DNA of 64,000 nt. It comes from Chryseobacterium suipulveris (GTDB lineage Bacteria > Bacteroidota > Bacteroidia > Flavobacteriales > Weeksellaceae). The notes under the pieces were generated by a model, which saw only the letters and a list, made by a program, of their open reading frames with translations, was not told the DNA's origin and made no database searches. Each line of letters starts with the position of its first letter. Within the stretch, counting starts at the first letter, position 1. The stretch lies in assembly GCF_022811685.1 (NCBI RefSeq), contig NZ_CP094532.1:2453501-2517500 (forward strand). Direction: 5' to 3'. Positions 34,571 to 41,832 of the stretch are shown piece after piece. Made by a program: the position numbers and the translations under genes.

Positions 34571-35053
34571 TTAAGAAGGATCTACCAAGAATAATGGTTG
34601 GTCGTATTCTACAGGGGTTGCGTCGTCCACAAGGATTTTCACGATTTTTCCTGAAACTTCAGATTCGATTTGGTTGAAAAGCTTCATCGCCTCGATTACG
34701 CAGACAACTTTTCCGTTGGAAACTTCGTCGCCCACGTTGACGAAAACGTCCTTATCCGGTGCAGGTTTCCTGTAGAAAGTCCCGATCATCGGTGATTTGA
34801 TGGCAACATATTTACTGTCGTCTAAAGCCGATTCCGTCGCTGCGGGTGCAGCAGCTGGTGCAGAAACCGGAGCTGCAGCAGGAGCTTGCTGTGGTGCGGT
34901 GTGGTAAACCTGCGGTTGTGGCACATAACTCATTTCACTTCCTGCAAGTGGAGTCTTGATGGTGATTTCGAAATCTTTTGTTTTGTATTTAACTTCAGAA
35001 ACTTCTGCTTTAGACACAAATTTAATTAGATTTTGGATGTCTTTAATGTCCAT
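34571..35053 (-). CDS. accB: Biotin carboxyl carrier protein
   Basis: The 160-residue protein has an N-terminal domain, an Ala/Pro-rich flexible linker (about residues 57-75) and a C-terminal biotinyl domain with EAMK at 121-124, where Lys124 is biotinylated. It carries the carboxyl group between AccC and AccA/AccD. Confidence 0.97.
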   Translation of the reverse strand: MDIKDIQNLIKFVSKAEVSEVKYKTKDFEITIKTPLAGSEMSYVPQPQVYHTAPQQAPAAAPVSAPAAAPAATESALDDSKYVAIKSPMIGTFYRKPAPDKDVFVNVGDEVSNGKVVCVIEAMKLFNQIESEVSGKIVKILVDDATPVEYDQPLFLVDPS

Positions 35054-35110
35054 TATTTTGGGTGTTTATTTTATATGCCAAAGATAGTAAAAAACGACAA
35101 AAAACAATAA

Positions 35111-35146
35111 AAAACCACCCGAAATTGAAAAAAATCGGGTGGTTTT
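35111..35146 (-). terminator. Terminator after rpmF
   Basis: AAAACCACCCGA / TCGGGTGGTTTT, a 12-bp perfect stem with a 12-nt loop, and a T-rich tail on the minus strand. Confidence 0.85.
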
Positions 35147-35179
35147 GTATGAAAACGAAGACTTTTCGCGGTTTTCCGC

Positions 35180-35383
35180 TTAGTTTTCTTCTGTAGTTTC
35201 TACTGCTTTCTCCATTACTACTTTACCTCTGTAGTAGAGTTTTCCTTCATGCCAATGTGCTCTGTGATAAAGGTGCATTTCGCCTGAAGTTGCATCTTTT
35301 GCCAACTGCGGAACCTCAGCTTTGTAGTGAGTTCTTCTCTTATCTCTTCTTGTTGACGACTGTCTTCTCTTTGGATGTGCCAT
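35180..35383 (-). CDS. rpmF: 50S ribosomal protein L32, zinc-free form
   Basis: The 67-residue protein has the L32 start [20 protein letters not shown]. None of the four zinc-finger cysteines are present, so this is a C-minus form. It follows yceD by 57 bp, an arrangement found in many bacteria. Confidence 0.97.
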   Translation of the reverse strand: MAHPKRRQSSTRRDKRRTHYKAEVPQLAKDATSGEMHLYHRAHWHEGKLYYRGKVVMEKAVETTEEN

Positions 35384-35440
35384 TTCTTTAGATTTTAAAT
35401 TCTAAATTTTAGATTTTAAAATTCAGAATGAATTATGTTT

Positions 35441-35977
35441 TTAATTTTTGTCTTTTAATTTTTTCAGTGCGTCCCATCTCGGATCGCTCTCCTGCTCTTC
35501 TGTTTTCGGTTCGGATGCTTCGAATTTTTCCAGGATTTCCAAATCTTCGTCGGAAAGATTGGGCGAAACTTTCTTCATCGGGATCGAGAGCATCACATCT
35601 TCATAAATCAGCTGCGCTACATTGAATGCGTGATCAGAACTTGGGATCGTAATCACATCCTCGTCGCTGTCATCGTATTCTTCCCCGAATTTTACCAGAA
35701 CCTTGATTTCATTTTCAATGGGATACTCAAAATTTTCGTTGGAGATATCGCAAATCAAACTGACCGTTCCGGAAGTTTTGATCCAGAATTCCAAGAAGGT
35801 GGTGTGTTTATCCATTAAAACATCGCCCACAATTTTGGGTTCTGTAAATTCCTGTTCAGTATCATAAAGTTGAAAGAACGCTTTGTCTATCTCAAATCTG
35901 AACTCGTGTTTGCCATTTTTCAGTCCGGAAAACACTACATCGTAATCTCTAAACCTGTCCATAAAATGAGTGTGCAA
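35441..35977 (-). CDS. YceD/DUF177 family protein
   Basis: The 178-residue protein has the DUF177 pattern: an N-terminal beta domain, ...FLEFWIKTSGTVSLICDISNENFEYPIENEIKVLVKFGEE, an acidic stretch and a C-terminal helix with the SDHAFNVAQLIYEDVMLSIPM block. In plants and bacteria it has roles in ribosome large-subunit assembly, which fits its place upstream of rpmF. Function here is by family only. Confidence 0.85.
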   Translation of the reverse strand: MHTHFMDRFRDYDVVFSGLKNGKHEFRFEIDKAFFQLYDTEQEFTEPKIVGDVLMDKHTTFLEFWIKTSGTVSLICDISNENFEYPIENEIKVLVKFGEEYDDSDEDVITIPSSDHAFNVAQLIYEDVMLSIPMKKVSPNLSDEDLEILEKFEASEPKTEEQESDPRWDALKKLKDKN

Positions 35978-36066
35978 AAATATGCATTTTTTTTAATATT
36001 GCAAATTAATTCTGAAACAAATTTCTGCGAGCCATTTAAAATACAGAAAGCGAGCGATTGTTTTTC

Positions 36067-36111
36067 GGAAATTTTCTTAACCCCGACCCTAAAGGGCGGA
36101 AAATTTCTCGC
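36067..36111. repeat. Dispersed interrupted palindrome, copy B
   Basis: GGAAATTTTC and GAAAATTTC arms around TTAACCCCGACCCTAAAGGGCG. It matches copies A (10939) and C (55675). It lies between the yceD start and the pdxA stop. Confidence 0.7.
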
Positions 36112-36140
36112 AAAAGAGAAAGTTCTGTAGCAATTCTCTA

Positions 36141-37229
36141 CTAGTGATTTTCGTCTTCCGGCAGATCTTCATCCACGCCGTTTGCCGCAACTTTTCTTGG
36201 TCGCAAACGATTCGTCATCAAATCGTTATATTCCTGTCTGTTCTTAAAAATTTTGATGGCCGCAAAAATCGCTTCAGAGAAACTTCTTTCATCCGCAAGG
36301 TTTTGACCCGCAATGTCATACGCAACTCCGTGATCGGGAGAAGTCCTGATAAAAGGCATTCCTGCCGTGTAATTCACTCCTTCTTCATAAGCCAAAGTTT
36401 TGAACGGCGCCAAACCCTGATCGTGGTACATCGCTAAAACGGCATCAAAACTTCTGTACTTTTCCGGTTGGAAGAAACTGTCGGCAGGAAACGGACCGAA
36501 AGCTAAAACCCCGTTATCAAACAGTTCGCGAATTGCAGGTTCGATAATTTCGATTTCTTCTTTGCCAATCGCACCACCGTCTCCCGCATGAGGATTCAGA
36601 CCGAGAACGGCAATTTTTGGTTTTTGGATGCAGAAATCTTCGATCAGGCACTGGTTCAGTAACTTTATTTGTTTCTTGATTTTTTCTTTGGAAATGTTTT
36701 CGGCAATTTTCGATACTGGAATATGGTGCGTTGAAACAGCAACTTTTAAATCATCCGTCACCAAAAACATCAACCCTTTCTTGTTGAATTTTTCTTCGAG
36801 ATAACCGGTGTGTCCTGCATGTTTGAAACCCTGCTTCAACATTTCATCCTTATTAATCGGCGCGGTTACCAAAACATCTACTTCACCGTTCATCAAGGCG
36901 TTTGTAGCAGCTTCGAGAGATTCGATTGCCATCTTGGTTGATTCTTCGGTTGGCTTTCCCAAATCCACATTTACATTGTCCTTCCACAGATTTACCATAT
37001 TGATTTTGTCGCTTTGCGCGTGCGAAGCTTCATTAATATAATTAAAGGTCTGCTGCAGTTTGAAGATATTTTTCTGGTAGGTAAAGAGTTTTCCCGAACC
37101 GAAAATAACCGGGGTAAAAAAATCGGTGATGGATTTGTCTTTCAGCGCCTTCATAATGATTTCCGGACCAATGCCGTTGAAATCGCCGATCGAAATTCCC
37201 ACCCTTATTTTATGCTGTTTTGCGCTCAT
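36141..37229 (-). CDS. pdxA: 4-hydroxythreonine-4-phosphate dehydrogenase
   Basis: The 362-residue protein matches PdxA: VGISIGDFNGIGPEIIMKAL start, INKDEMLKQGFKHAGHTGYLE near 131, and YHDQGLAPFKTLAYEEGVNYTAG near 278-300. It oxidises 4-phosphohydroxy-threonine in pyridoxal phosphate synthesis. pdxJ is not in the window. Confidence 0.96.
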   Translation of the reverse strand: MSAKQHKIRVGISIGDFNGIGPEIIMKALKDKSITDFFTPVIFGSGKLFTYQKNIFKLQQTFNYINEASHAQSDKINMVNLWKDNVNVDLGKPTEESTKMAIESLEAATNALMNGEVDVLVTAPINKDEMLKQGFKHAGHTGYLEEKFNKKGLMFLVTDDLKVAVSTHHIPVSKIAENISKEKIKKQIKLLNQCLIEDFCIQKPKIAVLGLNPHAGDGGAIGKEEIEIIEPAIRELFDNGVLAFGPFPADSFFQPEKYRSFDAVLAMYHDQGLAPFKTLAYEEGVNYTAGMPFIRTSPDHGVAYDIAGQNLADERSFSEAIFAAIKIFKNRQEYNDLMTNRLRPRKVAANGVDEDLPEDENH

Positions 37230-37407
37230 TATCGTATCTTTGATAATTATTTGAATTTTACAAATTTAGGAAATTAGATTTTAGTTAGTAGAATTAATTT
37301 TGAAAGCATAAATCTTTATATTAATTAATCTATAAAAAATAAGAATCTAAGGTTAAAAAACAGTCAGTCACTTGGCTCTTTTCCCTAGCTTCTTGGCTCT
37401 TACCATT

Positions 37408-38004
37408 ATGTTTACTGGAATTATAGAAGGAACCGGTACCGTAGAAAAAATAACCAAAAAAGAATCGAATATCGATTTTATCCTGAGCTGCGCATTTACG
37501 CATGAGCTGAAAATCGACCAAAGTTTGGCGCACAACGGATGCTGCCTCACTGTAGTGGAAACCAATGACGGGAAATATAAGGTAACCGCCATTAACGAAA
37601 CTTTAGAAAAAACCAATCTCGGAAAATGGGAAGTGGGAACCATGGTGAATTTGGAACGTTGTTTGAAGTTTGATGGTAGACTCGATGGTCATATTGTTCA
37701 GGGACATGTCGATAAAATAGGGACAGTAAAAAACATTCAGGATTTGGATGGCAGTTTCGTGATTACCATTAATCATGAAGAAGCTGACGAATTTGTCACC
37801 GTTCCACAAGGTTCGATTACGGTAAACGGAATTTCGCTTACAGTCGCAGAAAGCGGTTCGGGAAGTTTTTCGGTGGCGATCATTCCCTATACCTGGGAAT
37901 TCACGAATATGAAAACGCTCAAAATTGGCGATACTGTAAACCTGGAATTCGACATCATCGGGAAATACGTAACGAAACTGATGAAAAAAAATGCCGCTTT
38001 CTAA
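37408..38004 (+). CDS. ribE: Riboflavin synthase, alpha subunit
   Basis: From the ATG at 37408 the protein has 198 residues, the usual length. It has the two lumazine-binding repeats, starting MFTGIIEGTGTVEKI and GHIVQGHVDKIGTV. An open frame 12 codons upstream runs through a phrase repeat (CTTGGCTCTT units) and is not used. The last 14 bp overlap the histidine kinase start. Confidence 0.95.
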   Translation: MFTGIIEGTGTVEKITKKESNIDFILSCAFTHELKIDQSLAHNGCCLTVVETNDGKYKVTAINETLEKTNLGKWEVGTMVNLERCLKFDGRLDGHIVQGHVDKIGTVKNIQDLDGSFVITINHEEADEFVTVPQGSITVNGISLTVAESGSGSFSVAIIPYTWEFTNMKTLKIGDTVNLEFDIIGKYVTKLMKKNAAF

Positions 38005-39445
38005 ATACAAAGGATACAGCTTACGGAACAAGGTTTTCTGGGGATTCTTGCTAATCTGCTTTCTCAGCATCACAGGTTCTTCCGCGCTTTCGTTTTTTAT
38101 TTTACGTAACAACGCGATTGAGCAAAGCAGCACCGATCTTCAGCGAAAGGCGGAGTCACTCATGTCGGCTCTGGATTATTCTGTTTCGCACAACCACGTT
38201 CAAACCCAGGATTTGCCACAGATTCTTTCGAACGATATTTTTGAGATTGCAGACATCAACAATCAGGATATCATTATTTATGACCTGAAAGGTAATTACC
38301 TGATTTCCAACAAAGACGTGAACCTGATCGCACAAAAGAAAATTGCAATTCCTGAACTGAACCGGATCCTGAAAAGTGACAAACGCGTTGATTTCAACAG
38401 CTACGACCCGGAGATTGACGCCAACGTGACTTCTTCCTACATGATCCTGAAAAACAATATGCTGGAACCGATCGGCATTGTGTACTTCCCGTATTACCAC
38501 AACGATAGTTCATACTTCAATGTTTTTAAAAGATACCTTAACTACATTATACTCGTCAATCTGCTGATCGTGATTTTCGGAGTTTGGCTCAGCTGGATTA
38601 TTTCGAATAACCTTACCAAAGCGGTAACCAAATTTTCGGAAATGATCAACAAAGTCGCCCTATTTGAAAACGATCCGAAACCGATCCGATATTACCAAAA
38701 CGACGAACTGAACCAGTTGGTAAAAGCATACAACTCGATGATCCTGCAAATCAAGGAACAGAAGGAACGGCTCAGCTTCAAAGAAAAGGAGGAAGCATGG
38801 AGGGAAATGGCAAAACAGGTAGCGCACGAAGTGAAAAATCCATTAACCCCGATGAAACTCACGATCCAGAATTTCGAAAGAAAATTTGATCCGGCAGATC
38901 CCAATATCATCGAAAAAGTGAAGAAGATGAGCAAGACTGTAGTGGACCAAATCGATTTGGTAGCGACTGTTGCCAATGCTTTTTCGCAGTTCGCACAGCT
39001 TCCTGAGAAGAATAACGAAACCTTCAACCTCAATTCCGAGATTAGAAATATTTTAAATGTGTTCAGCGACGAGAAGATTTACTTCCACGCCAACAAAGAA
39101 AACATCATGATCAATATGGACAAAATTTATCTGTCCAGAATCATCACCAATCTCGTTGCCAACGCACAACAGGCAAAAGATGAAACCCGCGACAACATCA
39201 TTAATGTAGATGTGGAACAGCGGCAGAAACGTGTGATTGTGACTGTAGAAGATAAAGGAGTCGGAATTAGCGACGATATGTACGACAGGATTTTCGAGCC
39301 CAACTTTACCTCGAAAACCAGCGGAACAGGACTTGGTTTAACGATGGTTCGGAAAATGGTCGAAGACTACAAAGGCGAAATCTCAGTAAAATCCGAAGTG
39401 GGGAAAGGATCAACTTTTACGATTTCTCTGCCAACGAATCTGTAG
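37991..39445 (+). CDS. NtrY/NtrB-type sensor histidine kinase
   Basis: The 484-residue protein has TM helices at about 14-37 and 181-205 around a periplasmic sensor domain, then a HAMP-like region. The kinase core has the H-box HEVKNPLTPMKLTIQNF (His near 278), NLVANAQQA, DKGVGISDDM and SGTGLGLTM. The H-box is of the NtrY type. No response regulator is adjacent, so the partner is elsewhere. The gene overlaps ribE by 14 bp, which suggests translational coupling. Confidence 0.92.
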   Translation: MPLSKYKGYSLRNKVFWGFLLICFLSITGSSALSFFILRNNAIEQSSTDLQRKAESLMSALDYSVSHNHVQTQDLPQILSNDIFEIADINNQDIIIYDLKGNYLISNKDVNLIAQKKIAIPELNRILKSDKRVDFNSYDPEIDANVTSSYMILKNNMLEPIGIVYFPYYHNDSSYFNVFKRYLNYIILVNLLIVIFGVWLSWIISNNLTKAVTKFSEMINKVALFENDPKPIRYYQNDELNQLVKAYNSMILQIKEQKERLSFKEKEEAWREMAKQVAHEVKNPLTPMKLTIQNFERKFDPADPNIIEKVKKMSKTVVDQIDLVATVANAFSQFAQLPEKNNETFNLNSEIRNILNVFSDEKIYFHANKENIMINMDKIYLSRIITNLVANAQQAKDETRDNIINVDVEQRQKRVIVTVEDKGVGISDDMYDRIFEPNFTSKTSGTGLGLTMVRKMVEDYKGEISVKSEVGKGSTFTISLPTNL

Positions 39446-39573
39446 AGGTTTGGAGTTTGAGGTTTGAGGTCTGAAGTTTCATTAAAAGATTGTTTCGGGT
39501 TTCAAGTTTTAGGTTTCAAGTTTCAGGTTTCAAGTACTCTCCAACTCACCCGCTCACCTACACTCCAACTCCA
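39446..39573. repeat. Intergenic phrase repeats before the methyltransferase gene
   Basis: GTTTGAGG-like units, then GTTTCAAG(T)TTTAGGTTTCAAGTTTCAGG units, then ACTCTCCAACTCACC units, 128 bp in all. Each family recurs elsewhere in the window. Confidence 0.65.
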
Positions 39574-40269
39574 ATGAAGCCGTTTCATTTTCAGCAATTC
39601 ACCGTCCGTCAATCCAAAGCCGTTTTCCGAGTGGGAACCGATGCGGTTTTGCTTGGCGCGTTGTGTTCGGTTTCAGGAAGAAATAAAATGTTAGAAGTTG
39701 GGACAGGAACAGGAATCATTTCGCTCATGTTGGCTCAAAGAAACCTTGATGCAGAAATCCTTGCCATCGACATTAATAAAGATGCGTCGGAACTTGCGGA
39801 AGAAAACTTCAGGGAGTCGCCTTTTCATGAAAGGATGAAAGTTTCTCAAGCAGATTTCAAAGCTTTTAAGCCATCAGAAAAATTTGACTTGATTATTTCC
39901 AATCCGCCCTATTTTGAGGAGAATTCTTCATCAAAAGATATTTTGGCGAGGCAGCAAACAGAACTTAACTTTGACTCACTGATTGAGAAATCGTCGAAGC
40001 TTTTAACCCCGAACGGAACTCTATCTGTTATTATTCCGTTTGAATCGGGAAGTTATTTCGAAAGCAAATGCCTTGAAAACAATCTGAAACTCCACAGAAA
40101 AACTTCGGTTTACGGAATCAGAAATTCGAGTCCGAAACGGGCGGTTCTCGAATTTGGCTTTGAAGAAAAAATTGTGGCAGAGAATTCTTTCACCATTGAA
40201 GAAACTCCAAGAAAATACAGCGAAGAATATTTAAAGCTAACTGAGAATTTCCATCAGTTTCAAAAGTAG
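39574..40269 (+). CDS. tRNA1(Val) A37 N6-methyltransferase-like
   Basis: The 231-residue protein starts MKPFHFQQFTVRQSKAVFRVGTDAVLLGAL, typical of TrmN6/YfiC. It has the SAM motif EVGTGTGIISL near 42-52 and the adenine-N6 motif NPPY at 110-113. The open frame upstream of 39574 is phrase-repeat sequence and unlikely to be coding. TrmN6 is the best call, though related N6-methyltransferases cannot be excluded. Confidence 0.85.
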   Translation: MKPFHFQQFTVRQSKAVFRVGTDAVLLGALCSVSGRNKMLEVGTGTGIISLMLAQRNLDAEILAIDINKDASELAEENFRESPFHERMKVSQADFKAFKPSEKFDLIISNPPYFEENSSSKDILARQQTELNFDSLIEKSSKLLTPNGTLSVIIPFESGSYFESKCLENNLKLHRKTSVYGIRNSSPKRAVLEFGFEEKIVAENSFTIEETPRKYSEEYLKLTENFHQFQK

Positions 40270-40275
40270 AAATCG

Positions 40276-40854
40276 TTATTTCGGCGCATTCAAAGTAATC
40301 ACGACATCTTTAGTGATATTCTTAGTGGATGAATATTTGGCGTCGCAAACAGATGTTGTAATATTATAACTCCCTTTGTCGAGCAGTAAAAAGTTTTGGT
40401 TGTTCGCAGGTACATCCAAATTATAGAAACGTCTTCCGCTGATTTTCACGATAAGGTTGCACTTGGACTTATTGACAATCTGCACATACGCGGTTTTGCT
40501 TGAAGGATCACTGTTGAACAGGTGGTTCAGCAAATCTGCGGTTCTCTTGTGTCTGTCATTGGTACCGTCTTTCGCTACGTCTCTTTTAATTTCGTTTTCC
40601 AATTTTTTTGTACTGATCGGCGCTACCGTAGGTTTAGCGACTGCGGATTGCTGTTTAGGTGACTTGTCGTTGTTGATGATGGCAAAGAGTTTTCGTTTGA
40701 ACTCCGGTGTTTTCGGGTGGTTGGGATTGTATTTTACGAAATTGGCAATCACCTGTGCATCGGTACTTTTCTCAACCTGTTCCACCGTATATTTTGATTG
40801 AGAAAAAAAGAAAACCGAGAACAAAAAGGTGAATAAATAAAGGGCTCTTTTCAT
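40276..40854 (-). CDS. Secreted protein of unknown function (possible DUF6759)
   Basis: The 192-residue protein has a signal peptide (ending FFFSQS). Its N-terminal half has YTVEQVEKSTDAQVIANFVKYNPNHPKTPEFKRKLFAII, a pattern I associate from memory with DUF6759. The C-terminal domain has three cysteines and an immunoglobulin-like strand order. Function unknown. Confidence 0.7.
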   Translation of the reverse strand: MKRALYLFTFLFSVFFFSQSKYTVEQVEKSTDAQVIANFVKYNPNHPKTPEFKRKLFAIINNDKSPKQQSAVAKPTVAPISTKKLENEIKRDVAKDGTNDRHKRTADLLNHLFNSDPSSKTAYVQIVNKSKCNLIVKISGRRFYNLDVPANNQNFLLLDKGSYNITTSVCDAKYSSTKNITKDVVITLNAPK

Positions 40855-40992
40855 TAATATTTTGTTTTTTAGGATTTAATTTTTTTATAATAACGAGGAA
40901 ATCTACTTTTTAGTTTGTTGCAAATTCATTACCTTTGCAGCGCTTAAAATTGGAAGCTAAAGTAACTAATTTTTAATTAAAAAAATAATTAT

Positions 40993-41817
40993 ATGTATAC
41001 ACCGGTTGCTGCAGATGTAGCTAAACTAAGAAACATTACGGGTGCAGGAATGATGGACTGCAAGAAAGCGTTGGTAGAAGCTGAAGGTGACTTCGACAAA
41101 GCAATTGAGAACCTTAGAAAAAAAGGACAGAAAGTTGCTGCCAACAGAGCCGACAGAGAATCTACAGAAGGTGCGGTAATCGCAAAAGTAAACGAGGACA
41201 ACACTTTGGGAGCGATCATCGCCCTTAATTGTGAAACCGATTTCGTTGCGAAAAACGAAAGCTTCGTGGAACTTGCACACGAACTTGCTGAGCAGGCAAT
41301 GATGTATGCTACTAAAGAAGAGTTCCTAAACTCTGACTTCCACGGAATTACCGTAGCTGAAAAAATGATCGAGCAAACCGGAGTAATCGGCGAGAAAATC
41401 GAAATCGGATCTTTCGAAAGAATTGAAGGTCCTTATTTGGGAGCTTATATCCACGCTGGAAACAAAATCGCTTCCATCGCTTCCCTATCTGCAAACGTTG
41501 ACGGAGCTGCAGAAGCTGCAAAATCTGTTGCAATGCAGGTTGCAGCGATGAACCCAATCGCTCTTGATGAATCTATGGTATCTCAGGAAACCATCGATAA
41601 GGAATGGGAAATCGAAAGAGAACTTTTGACTAAAGAAGGAAAACCTGCAAATATTATCGACAATATCCTTAAAGGAAAAATGCAGAAATTCTACAAAGAC
41701 AACACTTTGGTACACCAAGCGTTCATCAAAGACGGTGGAATCTCAGTTGCTGATTATGTGAAATCTGTAAACAGCGACCTGAAAGTAGTAGGTTACGTGA
41801 GAGTAAGCTTAGCTTAA
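40993..41817 (+). CDS. tsf: Elongation factor Ts
   Basis: The 274-residue protein has the EF-Ts N-terminal UBA-like domain (DVAKLRNITGAGMMDCKKALVEAEGD) and the core segment ALNCETDFVAKNE. It recycles EF-Tu-GDP. rpsB, its usual upstream partner, is absent: the neighbour upstream is an unrelated minus-strand gene. A -7-like TACCTTTG lies at 40930-40937. A terminator follows directly. Confidence 0.97.
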   Translation: MYTPVAADVAKLRNITGAGMMDCKKALVEAEGDFDKAIENLRKKGQKVAANRADRESTEGAVIAKVNEDNTLGAIIALNCETDFVAKNESFVELAHELAEQAMMYATKEEFLNSDFHGITVAEKMIEQTGVIGEKIEIGSFERIEGPYLGAYIHAGNKIASIASLSANVDGAAEAAKSVAMQVAAMNPIALDESMVSQETIDKEWEIERELLTKEGKPANIIDNILKGKMQKFYKDNTLVHQAFIKDGGISVADYVKSVNSDLKVVGYVRVSLA

Positions 41818-41832
41818 TTTCTCCCTTAAAAT

